Assembly (NCBI GenBank): GCA_902541745.1
Contig: CACBRW010000002.1
Coordinates: forward strand, 44,223-108,222
Length of the DNA: 64,000 bases
DNA from: an uncultured Pelagibacteraceae bacterium
GTDB taxonomy: Bacteria; Pseudomonadota; Alphaproteobacteria; Pelagibacterales; Pelagibacteraceae
Reading direction: 5' to 3'
Within the stretch, counting starts at the first letter, position 1. Each line of letters starts with the position of its first letter. Positions 29,869 through 38,818 of this stretch are shown here, in pieces. Position numbers and translations under genes: made by a program. The notes under the pieces were generated by a model that saw only the letters and a list, made by a program, of their open reading frames with translations, made no database searches and was not told where the DNA came from.

Positions 29869-30027
29869 ATGGATAAATTACTTTCAGTAATATTTATGAT
29901 TGGAGTTTTGCTTTTAGTTCTTCCTAGCTTTTTACAATCAAATTCTAAATTAAAGCAATTTCTTAAAAATCTCAGTATTTGGATTATTATAGTCTTTATA
30001 ATTTTAATGATTGTTTATTTGTTTTAA
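29869..30027 (+). CDS. Small hydrophobic protein, 52 aa (MDKLLSVIFMIGVLLLVLPSFLQSNSKLKQFLKNLSIWIIIVFIILMIVYLF), two predicted TM helices
   Basis: Unlisted ORF with an AGGAG-type RBS (tataggagtttttgATG) directly after tRNA-Leu. Confidence 0.6.
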   Translation: MDKLLSVIFMIGVLLLVLPSFLQSNSKLKQFLKNLSIWIIIVFIILMIVYLF

Positions 30028-30035
30028 TAAGAAAA

Positions 30036-30926
30036 TTAGTTTTTTATCCAATCAGGTTTATTAATATTTATTGAAGCGTCTTCAGTTTTAAAATTAGCTT
30101 TTTCATTAAAGTTTTCGTTTAAGTATTTTACTAAAGCAAAAGGGTAGTCACTATCAATTAAAACCTTACCTATTTCTATTTCATTATTATAAATACTTTC
30201 GCCTTCATGTAGTTTTCCACTAATTACATTTATTGGAAATAATCTTTTTGAAAGCTTGTTCTTTAATTTGATTCGCGCTGTATTTTCCTGACCAACATAA
30301 CAGCCCTTTTTGAAATCAATTCCATTTAATTCTTCAAAGTTACACTCAATACCAAACAATTTGTCTTTCAATTTATTTAAATCTTTTGGAACTATTCCCA
30401 ATTTATGACTCAATGAATAATATTCTTTAAGATTAGCATCATGAAGATCTAGTTTTTTTAAAGATAAATAAAGTTTTTCTAAATTAATTATTAATCTGGC
30501 ACCTAAATCTTTATTTCTTGGATCTAAAATAATTGGATCTTCCCTGTATTTAATTGTAAATCCAGGTTCATCTTTTGCTTGATCAAAAGTTAAGAATTTT
30601 TCATTAGAAAATGCTGCTACAACAAATTCATTACTTAAATTGAGAATTTCAACTTTTGATCTAAGTTTATACATGGATAATTGTTTGAATAACTCTTCTG
30701 CCTGAGTTTTTTCACAATCTAAAAGATATCCAGACTTATGTTTTAAGATTATAAATTCATATAAAAATTTACCTTGGGGTGTAAGTAATGAACTAAAACA
30801 ACTATTTACATCACTTACTTTGTTTATGTCGTTACTAATGAGATTTTGAAGAAACTCTTTTGCATCTTCTCCGTTAATGTAAAGAATTGCTCTGTCATCT
30901 AAAATATATACGTTTTTGATATTCAT
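30036..30926 (-). CDS. ygfZ: Folate-binding / Fe-S related protein YgfZ (GcvT-like)
   Basis: KGCYVGQENTAR signature (KGCYxGQE) and GcvT-like fold pattern. Confidence 0.9.
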   Translation of the reverse strand: MNIKNVYILDDRAILYINGEDAKEFLQNLISNDINKVSDVNSCFSSLLTPQGKFLYEFIILKHKSGYLLDCEKTQAEELFKQLSMYKLRSKVEILNLSNEFVVAAFSNEKFLTFDQAKDEPGFTIKYREDPIILDPRNKDLGARLIINLEKLYLSLKKLDLHDANLKEYYSLSHKLGIVPKDLNKLKDKLFGIECNFEELNGIDFKKGCYVGQENTARIKLKNKLSKRLFPINVISGKLHEGESIYNNEIEIGKVLIDSDYPFALVKYLNENFNEKANFKTEDASININKPDWIKN

Positions 30927-30969
30927 AATTGATTAATTATAGAATGTAATATAATAACAATCTCTCAAA

Positions 30970-32277
30970 ATGTTAGATCTTATAATTAAAAACGGACAAT
31001 GTTACATCGATGGTGAGTTAAAAGATGTAGATGTTGCTATAAAAGATAGAAAAATTCAACAGATTGGACAAATTTCAGAGGAAGCAAAAGAGACAATTAA
31101 TGCAGAAGGCCATACAGTATTACCTGGCTGCATAGATACCCAAACACATTTTAGAGAACCAGGATCTACAGATACTGAGGATCTTCATTCAGGGAGTAGA
31201 GCAGCAATTGTAGGTGGCATTACAAGTGTATTTGAAATGCCAAACACTAATCCCCCAACTTCCAATATGAAAGAATTTCAAAGAAAATTAGATCTCGCTA
31301 AAAATAGAATGTATTCCAATTATGCTTTTTACTTTGGAGCAACAGCAGACAATGCGGATGATTTAGCAAGTCTAGAGGGTTTAGAAGGTTGCTGTGGAAT
31401 TAAGCTTTTTGCAGGTTCTTCGACTGGTAATTTATTAGTTGCTGAAGAAGACGATATAGATAAAGTTTTTCAAAATGCTTCAAAAGTCGTAGCAGTTCAT
31501 TCTGAAGATGAGGCAATTTTAAAAAATAATAAGAAATTGATTAAAGAAGGAGATGTACACACTCACCCTGTATGGAGAAGTGCAGAATGTGCGATAGCAT
31601 CTACTAGAAGAATTGTTCGAATTGCAGAAAAGTACAACAAAAAAGCTCATGTGCTTCATATTACTACAAAAGAAGAAATTGACTTTCTTTCTCAACATAA
31701 AGGTAACATTACATTTGAGATTACCCCACAGCATTTAACTCTTTATGCTCCAGATTGTTATGACAAGCTAGGAACTTATGCTCAGATGAATCCACCATTA
31801 AGAGATAAATCTCATTATGATAGATTATGGTATGGTGTTAGGAATAACTTCAATGATACTATTGGATCTGATCATGCTCCTCATTTAAAAGAAAATAAAA
31901 ATAAAGTATATCCAAATACCCCTTCGGGAATGCCAGGAGTTCAAACTTTAATGCCCGTAATGTTAAATCACATAAATGATGGAAAATTATCTCTTAACCA
32001 ATTGATGAACTTTGTTTGTGAAAATCCAGTAAAGATTTTTGGAATTAAAAACAAAGGATTTATTAAAGAAGGATACGATGCAGACTTTACAATTGTGGAT
32101 ATGAACAAAATTATAGAGATTAAAAACGAAAATATAGAAAGTAAATGTAAGTGGTCACCATTTAATGGATTTAAATTTAAAGGAACACCAACTCATACAA
32201 TTATTGCTGGTAAAATTAAAATGCAAGATGGCAAAATTTTAGGTGATCCTGATGGAACACCTTTGCAATTCAGCTAA
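30970..32277 (+). CDS. pyrC: Dihydroorotase
   Basis: VLPGCIDTQTHFREPG, EMPNTNPP, HVLHITT, GSDHAPH motifs. Confidence 0.9.
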   Translation: MLDLIIKNGQCYIDGELKDVDVAIKDRKIQQIGQISEEAKETINAEGHTVLPGCIDTQTHFREPGSTDTEDLHSGSRAAIVGGITSVFEMPNTNPPTSNMKEFQRKLDLAKNRMYSNYAFYFGATADNADDLASLEGLEGCCGIKLFAGSSTGNLLVAEEDDIDKVFQNASKVVAVHSEDEAILKNNKKLIKEGDVHTHPVWRSAECAIASTRRIVRIAEKYNKKAHVLHITTKEEIDFLSQHKGNITFEITPQHLTLYAPDCYDKLGTYAQMNPPLRDKSHYDRLWYGVRNNFNDTIGSDHAPHLKENKNKVYPNTPSGMPGVQTLMPVMLNHINDGKLSLNQLMNFVCENPVKIFGIKNKGFIKEGYDADFTIVDMNKIIEIKNENIESKCKWSPFNGFKFKGTPTHTIIAGKIKMQDGKILGDPDGTPLQFS

Positions 32278-32602
32278 GCTTTGCAGTAAAACTATTTACT
32301 AAAATTATACCTATCACGATTAAGAATAATCCTAATATCGTTTGCCAAGTCAAAGTTTGTTTAAAAAATATATAGCCAAAAATTGCAATTGTAAAAATTC
32401 CAAGACCACTCCATGTTGCATACATAATAGCGATAGGAATCTTATCTGCTACAAAAGTTAAAAGATAGAATGCACAAAGATAAAAGAATGCAAGAGCAAC
32501 TGTTGGGATTAGTTTTGTAAAATTTTGAGTTACAGGTAATAACATTGTACCAGCAACCTCAAAAAATACTGCTCCTGCAAGAAGTAAATATGTTTTAAAC
32601 AT
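32270..32602 (-). CDS. Small multidrug resistance (SMR/EmrE-like) transporter
   Basis: 110 aa, four TM helices, AGAVFFEVAGTMLLPVT (membrane Glu) and YATWSGLGIF motifs. Confidence 0.88.
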   Translation of the reverse strand: MFKTYLLLAGAVFFEVAGTMLLPVTQNFTKLIPTVALAFFYLCAFYLLTFVADKIPIAIMYATWSGLGIFTIAIFGYIFFKQTLTWQTILGLFLIVIGIILVNSFTAKLS

Positions 32603-34496
32603 TGTTTAAAATTTTGTGTTGTATTAAATCTTCCTTTATTTCTGTTAATATTGCTGGATCATCAATTGTAGGAGGTACTTTATATTCCACATTATCAGCA
32701 ATTTTTCTAATTGTTCCTCTTAAAATTTTACCTGATCTTGTTTTTGGCAATCTTTTAATGACAATCACTACTTTAAATGCAGCAACTGGTCCAATTTTAT
32801 CTCTTACCATTTGCACACATTCTCTGGATATAGTGTCATTATCTTTATCAACACCAGATTTTAAAACTACTAGACCAATAGGCAATTGACCTTTTAATTT
32901 ATCTGCAATTCCAATTACTGCACATTCTGCAACAGATTGATGTTCTGATAAAACTTCTTCAATAGCACCTGTAGATAATCTGTGGCCCGCCACATTTATG
33001 ATGTCATCGGTTCTAGACATTATCCAAATATAACCATCTTCGTCGATGTGTCCCGCGTCATAAGTTTGGTAATATCCCTCGTAATTAGACATATAGTTTT
33101 CTTTATACCGTTCGTCAGCATTCCATAATGTTGGGAATGTTCCTGGTGGTAAAGGTAGTTTTACAACAATATCTCCCATTTCATTGGGTTTTGCTAATGA
33201 TTGATCCGGCTTAATGATTTTTACATCATAACCAGGTACAGCTTTACAGGCTGAACCATATTTTGTTTCCATCATTTCAATTCCAGTACAATTTGAGCTA
33301 ATTGCCCAACTAGTCTCCGTTTGCCACCAATGATCAATAACTGGAACTTTAAGTAAATTTTCAGCCCACTTTATAGTATCTGGATCAGCTCTCTCTCCAG
33401 CAAGAAATAAGCTTTCAAAACTGCTTAGATCATATTTTGAGAAAAATTTGCCTTCAGGATCTTCTTTCTTTATCGCTCTAAAAGCTGTTGGAGCTGTAAA
33501 AAGAGATTTTACTTTATAATCTGAAATGATTTTCCAAAATGCTCCTGCATCTGGTGTTCCAACAGGCTTACCTTCAAACAAAACTGTAGTGCATCCCTTA
33601 AATAAAGGAGCATAAACAATATAAGAGTGTCCAACAATCCAACCAATGTCGCTCGCAGACCACCAAATGTCGTCTGTATCAATGTTGTAGATATTTTTCA
33701 TTGTCCATTTGAGAGCAACAACGTGCCCCCCGATATCTCTGACTATCCCTTTTGGAGTTCCAGTAGTACCTGATGTATATAAAATATAGGCAAACTCATT
33801 TGAGTTCATTTCAACACAGTCTGCATTTTTAGCATCAGAGACAACCTCTTGCCAACTGACCTCGTTAGGCACATTCAGTTTTACCTCATTTCCTGGTCTT
33901 TGGAACAAAATTATCTTTTCAATTTTATGATTGGCTATTTTTATAGCCTCATCAACAAGAGGTTTATACTCAACAGTTCTACCGGGCTCAAAGCCACATG
34001 AAGCGGTCACTAATATTTTTGCTTTACTATCATCTATTCTACTTGCAAGCTCATTTGATGCAAAACCACCAAATACAACAGAGTGAATTGCACCGATTCT
34101 TGCACAAGCAAGCATTGCAACTACTGCCTCAGGGATCATTGGCATGTAAATAATCACTCGATCACCTTTATTAGCACCTTGAGCTTTCAATGCCCCTGCA
34201 AATTTAGAGACCTTCGATCTTAATTCCTCAAAAGTGAACTGACTTTTGTTACCTGTAATAGGACTATCGTAGATTAATGCTGTTTTTTGTCCTCTTCCTT
34301 GATCAATGTGAATGTCTAAAGCGTTATAACAGGTATTTGTGACCCCATCTTCGAACCATTTATAGAAAGGTGGGTTAGATTTATTCAAAATTTTTGATGG
34401 TTTTTTAAACCAAAAGATATCGTCAGATGCTTCTTGCCAAAATTTTTCAGGATTTTTAAGAGAATTTTCGTAAATTTGATTAAATCTAGAAGACAT
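32595..34496 (-). CDS. prpE: Propionyl-CoA synthetase / acyl-CoA synthetase
   Basis: ILYTSGTTGTPKGIVRD, VDHWWQTETSW, KTRSGKILRGTIRKI; PrpE-like N-terminus. Confidence 0.9.
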   Translation of the reverse strand: MSSRFNQIYENSLKNPEKFWQEASDDIFWFKKPSKILNKSNPPFYKWFEDGVTNTCYNALDIHIDQGRGQKTALIYDSPITGNKSQFTFEELRSKVSKFAGALKAQGANKGDRVIIYMPMIPEAVVAMLACARIGAIHSVVFGGFASNELASRIDDSKAKILVTASCGFEPGRTVEYKPLVDEAIKIANHKIEKIILFQRPGNEVKLNVPNEVSWQEVVSDAKNADCVEMNSNEFAYILYTSGTTGTPKGIVRDIGGHVVALKWTMKNIYNIDTDDIWWSASDIGWIVGHSYIVYAPLFKGCTTVLFEGKPVGTPDAGAFWKIISDYKVKSLFTAPTAFRAIKKEDPEGKFFSKYDLSSFESLFLAGERADPDTIKWAENLLKVPVIDHWWQTETSWAISSNCTGIEMMETKYGSACKAVPGYDVKIIKPDQSLAKPNEMGDIVVKLPLPPGTFPTLWNADERYKENYMSNYEGYYQTYDAGHIDEDGYIWIMSRTDDIINVAGHRLSTGAIEEVLSEHQSVAECAVIGIADKLKGQLPIGLVVLKSGVDKDNDTISRECVQMVRDKIGPVAAFKVVIVIKRLPKTRSGKILRGTIRKIADNVEYKVPPTIDDPAILTEIKEDLIQHKILNNV

Positions 34497-34640
34497 AAAA
34501 ATTTGATTCGAATTCCTTATTTTTTTTGATTTTTAACTTATAAATTGTATTTAATTTTAAAAATTAAGTAAAATCAATGCTTATTAATGACAATTAAGTC
34601 TTCATAAAACTATTTTAATTTGCTATCTAACCACGAAATT

Positions 34641-34676
34641 GGCTTAAGGTAACTTAAGTCTAGTTTATATAAACTA
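34641..34676 (+). promoter_or_regulatory. Tandem hairpins in proteorhodopsin upstream/leader region
   Basis: GGCTTAAG-GTAA-CTTAAGTC (stem with GNRA-type loop) followed by the perfect 16-bp palindrome TAGTTTATATAAACTA. Confidence 0.5.
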
Positions 34677-34706
34677 AAATAAAAACTAACGAAGAGGGAG
34701 TTTTTT

Positions 34707-35480
34707 ATGAAAAAACTTAAACTGTTTGCTTTGGCAGCTATGGCCTTGATAGGTTTTTCAGGTATAGCTATTGCAGCAGACGCAACGATGTTGATGCAAG
34801 ATGACTTCGTAGGAATTTCATTCTGGGTTATCTCTATGGGAATGTTAGCAGCTACTGCTTTCTTTTTCATGGAAGCAGGCAATGTCGCATCAGGCTGGAG
34901 AACATCAGTTATTGTTGCTGGTCTAGTAACTGGTATTGCATTCATACACTACATGTACATGAGAGAAGTATGGGTTGCTACTGGAGACTCACCAACTGTT
35001 TACAGATACATTGACTGGTTAATCACTGTGCCACTACAGATGGTAGAATTCTATTTAATTCTAGCAGCTATTGGTAAAGCAAATTCTGGAATGTTCTGGA
35101 GATTATTAATTGGTTCATTAGTAATGCTAATCGGTGGATACTTAGGTGAAGCAGGATATATCAATGCTACACTTGGTTTCATCATCGGTATGGCAGGTTG
35201 GGTATACATTCTTTATGAAGTATTCTCAGGTGAAGCTGGTAAAGCTGCAGCAAAAAGTGGTAACAAGGCTCTTGTAACCGCTTTTGGTGCAATGAGAATG
35301 ATCGTTACAGTAGGTTGGGCAATTTACCCATTAGGTTATGTATTTGGTTACTTAACTGGTGGTGTAGACGCTAACTCACTAAACGTTGTTTACAACTTAG
35401 CTGACTTCATTAACAAAATTGCATTTGGTCTAGTAATCTGGGCTGCTGCAACTAGTTCTGCGGGAAGAAGAGCTAAGTAA
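34707..35480 (+). CDS. Proteorhodopsin, proton-pump type, predicted blue-absorbing (Q at position 105)
   Basis: YIDWLITVPLQMVEFYLILAA (D97/Q105/E108), H75 in AFIHYMYMR, Schiff-base K in FINKIAFGLVIW, signal peptide. Confidence 0.97.
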   Translation: MKKLKLFALAAMALIGFSGIAIAADATMLMQDDFVGISFWVISMGMLAATAFFFMEAGNVASGWRTSVIVAGLVTGIAFIHYMYMREVWVATGDSPTVYRYIDWLITVPLQMVEFYLILAAIGKANSGMFWRLLIGSLVMLIGGYLGEAGYINATLGFIIGMAGWVYILYEVFSGEAGKAAAKSGNKALVTAFGAMRMIVTVGWAIYPLGYVFGYLTGGVDANSLNVVYNLADFINKIAFGLVIWAAATSSAGRRAK

Positions 35481-35499
35481 TTTAGCTAAATTTTAAATT

Positions 35500-35535
35500 A
35501 AGGGCAGGTACAATTTTGTACTTGCCCTTTTTTTT
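35500..35535 (+). terminator. Rho-independent terminator after proteorhodopsin
   Basis: AAGGGCAGGTAC-aatttt-GTACTTGCCC followed by T8. Confidence 0.9.
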
Positions 35536-35580
35536 ACCTTCATTAAAATTATGTATAATAACTATACATAATTTTTATAT

Positions 35581-36582
35581 ATGGATGTTAAATTAGAAAA
35601 ATGGCACAAATGCCATGTTGATAAAGAAGTTCTTAAAGAGCTTTCTAAGAAATCAGATATAAAAGGACTTCAACATGTTTTGGTTTTTTTTGGGCTATTA
35701 CTGATAACAGGAATTTTTGCATATCAAACCTGGGGTACATGGTGGTCGGTATTTTGGTTTTTAGTTTATGGAAATATTTATTCATTCTCTAATCCATTAT
35801 GGCATGAGACAGGTCACAAAACGGCATTTCAATCAAAATTCTTAAATGAATTTTTTTATTACATCTCTTCTTACATGGCTAATTTTGAACCCACTAGATG
35901 GAGATACACACACTTTATTCATCATGGAAACACTTATTCAACAGAAAATCCATTTGATCATGAAATTGAATATGGAAATGATTTAAAAGAAACACCAAAA
36001 AGATTAATTATAAATATTATTCCATTTTTAGATTTAGTTTTCTTTAAAAAACATATTTCGTTTGAAATCATTCAACATGCCCTAGGTATTAAAACAAAAG
36101 TTATGCAAGATTGCATTCCAGAAAATGCACAACCAAAATCAATTTTTATTTCAAGAATTTATGTTGCTATTTGGTTATCATTTATTTTATGGTCTATACT
36201 CGTTTCTTCTTGGATGCCTTTATTATTTTTTGTGTTACCACAATTTTACGGAAAAACTTTACATAAACTTGTTGCATTCACTCAGCATGCTGGTTTAGCT
36301 AGAAATATAAAAGATCATAGAGTTACATCACGAGAAATGTATTTAAACCCAATACTAAGTTTTTTATATTGGAAAATGGAATATCATTTAACTCATCACA
36401 TGTTTCCAACTGTTCCGTCATATAATCTTGATAAGTTGCACCAACACATAAAAGACCAATTACCAAAGCCAAATGATGGTTTAATTGACGCTTATAAAGA
36501 AATTATTCCTGCGTTAATGAAACAAACAGAAGATACAAGCTATTTTATAAAAAAAGAGCTACCTCAAGCTCAAAATATATAA
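35581..36582 (+). CDS. Membrane fatty acid desaturase-family protein
   Basis: Histidine boxes HETGH, HFIHHGNT, EYHLTHHMFPTVP and multiple TM helices. Confidence 0.85.
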   Translation: MDVKLEKWHKCHVDKEVLKELSKKSDIKGLQHVLVFFGLLLITGIFAYQTWGTWWSVFWFLVYGNIYSFSNPLWHETGHKTAFQSKFLNEFFYYISSYMANFEPTRWRYTHFIHHGNTYSTENPFDHEIEYGNDLKETPKRLIINIIPFLDLVFFKKHISFEIIQHALGIKTKVMQDCIPENAQPKSIFISRIYVAIWLSFILWSILVSSWMPLLFFVLPQFYGKTLHKLVAFTQHAGLARNIKDHRVTSREMYLNPILSFLYWKMEYHLTHHMFPTVPSYNLDKLHQHIKDQLPKPNDGLIDAYKEIIPALMKQTEDTSYFIKKELPQAQNI

Positions 36583-36643
36583 GAATATATTAAGTATGAT
36601 TTTACTTACTTGTTCAATTTAGATAAGGAACTATATATAATGT

Positions 36644-36964
36644 ATGGCAAAAATTACTTACCACACGCACGATAACAAAACATACACAATCGATGTTCAA
36701 AAAGGATTAACTGTAATGGAAGGTGCTGTGCAGAATGATATTCCGGGCATTGATGCAGATTGTGGGGGAGGAATGGCTTGTGCTACTTGCCAAGTTTATG
36801 TCAAAGAAGAATGGTTAGATAAGCTTCCAGCAAAAGAGGATGGTGAAGAAGATATGCTTGATATGGCATTTGAACCAAAAAATAATAGCAGGTTGAGTTG
36901 TCAATTAATTGTTTCAGATGAGTTGGACGGATTAGAAGTAAGCATTCCCTCTAAGCAAGGTTAA
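36644..36964 (+). CDS. Adrenodoxin-type [2Fe-2S] ferredoxin
   Basis: [17 protein letters not shown]...RLSCQLIV: C-x5-C-x2-C-xn-C. Confidence 0.93.
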   Translation: MAKITYHTHDNKTYTIDVQKGLTVMEGAVQNDIPGIDADCGGGMACATCQVYVKEEWLDKLPAKEDGEEDMLDMAFEPKNNSRLSCQLIVSDELDGLEVSIPSKQG

Positions 36965-37981
36965 ATGAATAAAACAGATGTATTAATTATTGGAGCTGGA
37001 CCCACAGGTTTGTTTTGTGCTCATCAACTTGGAATTATAGGGTTAAGTTGTGAGATAGTTGATAATCTTGATAAAGCAGGAGGCCAATGTATTGAACTTT
37101 ACCCTGATAAACCTATTTATGATATTCCTGCAGTACCTGAATGTACTGGGGAAGAATTAACTAATAATCTTTTACAACAAATTAAACCTTTCAATGTAAA
37201 ATTTCATTTAAATGAAAGAGTAGAACACCTTAAAAAAACTGAAAGTCGATGGCATGTTAAAACGTCAGGTGGAGTTGAATTTGATGTTGCAGCTATCGTT
37301 ATAGCTGGCGGTGTTGGTTCTTTTGAACCAAGGAAGTTTCCAGTTAAGGAGTGTGAAAAATTTGAGGGTAATTCGTTATTTTATTCAATTAAAGATAAAT
37401 CAATTTTTAAAGATAAAACTATTTCAATATTTGGTGGAGGAGACTCTGCTTTAGATTGGGCTATTGAATTATCGAACACATCTAAAGTAAATTTAATTCA
37501 TAGAAGAGATGGTTTTAGTGGTGCTGATTCAAGTGTTCAAAAGGTAAAAGAACTTAATGATCAAGGAAAATTAAATTTATACACAAAATTTCAATTGGAC
37601 TCAGTGATGGGAGACAAAAACATTGAATTAGTCAAAATAAAACATGATGAAGGAGAAATTAAGGAATTTAAATCTGATTATGTATTAGGTTTTTTTGGTT
37701 TAATTATGCAACTTGGTCCTATTTTAGATTGGGGGCTAAATATTGATAAAAAAACTGTTCAGGTAAATACCGAAAATTTTGAAACTAATGTACAAGGAAT
37801 TTTTGCAATAGGTGATATTTGTTCATACCCAGGAAAATTAAAGTTAATTCTTTCAGGATTTCATGAAGGTGCATTGGCAGCAAGAGGCTGTTTTAAATAT
37901 GCAAAACCAGACGAGAAATTAAGATTTGAATTCACAACAACTTCCAAAGCTGCACAAGAAAGACTTGGAATTAAAAAATGA
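36965..37981 (+). CDS. Thioredoxin reductase-like ferredoxin-NADP+ reductase
   Basis: GAGPTGLFCAHQLG (FAD), FGGGDSALDWA (NADP), no CxxC redox motif, AIGDICSYPGKLKLILSGFHEGALA. Confidence 0.85.
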   Translation: MNKTDVLIIGAGPTGLFCAHQLGIIGLSCEIVDNLDKAGGQCIELYPDKPIYDIPAVPECTGEELTNNLLQQIKPFNVKFHLNERVEHLKKTESRWHVKTSGGVEFDVAAIVIAGGVGSFEPRKFPVKECEKFEGNSLFYSIKDKSIFKDKTISIFGGGDSALDWAIELSNTSKVNLIHRRDGFSGADSSVQKVKELNDQGKLNLYTKFQLDSVMGDKNIELVKIKHDEGEIKEFKSDYVLGFFGLIMQLGPILDWGLNIDKKTVQVNTENFETNVQGIFAIGDICSYPGKLKLILSGFHEGALAARGCFKYAKPDEKLRFEFTTTSKAAQERLGIKK

Positions 37982-38604
37982 TAGAACTTTTTTCAGCTAA
38001 TACTCCTAATGGATGGAAAATAAGTATAATGCTTGAAGAAATTGGTTGTGAGTACAAAGTTACAAAAGTTGATTTAGGTAAAGATGAACAATTCAAACCA
38101 GAATTTAAAAAACTAAGTCCTTTTGGAAAAATACCCGTGATCATCGATCATGAGAACAATAAAAGCGTCTTCGAGTCTGGTGCAATATTAATGTACTTGG
38201 CAGATAAAAGTGGAAAGCTTTATAATAAAAAAGATAGAATGGTTATCAATCAATGGTTGATGGCTCAAATGGGAACAGTAGGCCCAATGATTGGTCAACA
38301 TCATCAGTTTCATCACTATAATCCTGGTAAAAGTGAGTTTGGTGAGGAGCGATATTTTAAAATTACCAAAAGAATTTATGGAGAACTTGATGCCAGATTA
38401 AAAGAATCTAAGTTTCTTGCAGGTACTGATTATACAATTGCAGATATTGCAACTTGGCCATGGTTGGCAAGACACGAGTGGCATGACATTGGTTTAAAAA
38501 ATTATCAAAATTTATCCAGGTGGTATGTAGAAATAGCAGGCAGAGAAGCTGTAGTTAAAGGTTATGCTTTTATGGATAAAGAAGCCAAAATCCCGAAACT
38601 TTAA
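37978..38604 (+). CDS. Glutathione S-transferase (YghU/YfcG-like)
   Basis: FSANTPNGWKISIMLEE, FGKIPVIID, ESGAILMYLADKSG. Confidence 0.88.
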   Translation: MIELFSANTPNGWKISIMLEEIGCEYKVTKVDLGKDEQFKPEFKKLSPFGKIPVIIDHENNKSVFESGAILMYLADKSGKLYNKKDRMVINQWLMAQMGTVGPMIGQHHQFHHYNPGKSEFGEERYFKITKRIYGELDARLKESKFLAGTDYTIADIATWPWLARHEWHDIGLKNYQNLSRWYVEIAGREAVVKGYAFMDKEAKIPKL

Positions 38605-38607
38605 AAG

Positions 38608-38703
38608 TTATCCAAACAATCTGTACAGAGTACTAAGAATTCCATAACCTGAAAACTCAATAGCAACAATTACAATTATAATTAAGATTAATTTTTTGTT
38701 CAT
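38608..38703 (-). CDS. Putative 31-aa membrane peptide (MNKKLILIIIVIVAIEFSGYGILSTLYRLFG)
   Basis: Unlisted ORF; ATG overlaps the stop of the upstream small ORF (ATGA). Confidence 0.45.
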   Translation of the reverse strand: MNKKLILIIIVIVAIEFSGYGILSTLYRLFG

Positions 38704-38816
38704 TTTAAAAATAAATATAACAACAACAGAATCCAGAAGAAAGGATAGTAAAAATAAATATATTTCTTAGCAAAAAGAAAAGATATTGATTTCTGTTTAG
38801 ATGATTTTTTTCTCAT
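38700..38816 (-). CDS. Putative 38-aa membrane peptide (MRKKSSKQKSISFLFAKKYIYFYYPFFWILLLLYLFLK)
   Basis: Unlisted ORF starting 2 nt after the dksA-like stop; positively charged N-term then a hydrophobic helix. Confidence 0.45.
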   Translation of the reverse strand: MRKKSSKQKSISFLFAKKYIYFYYPFFWILLLLYLFLK

Positions 38817-38818
38817 TA

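Noticed and set aside
34610-34945. 111-aa minus-strand ORF antisense to proteorhodopsin leader and N-terminus
   Set aside because: Mirror of a strongly biased coding sequence with no recognisable domain; the sense gene is certain.
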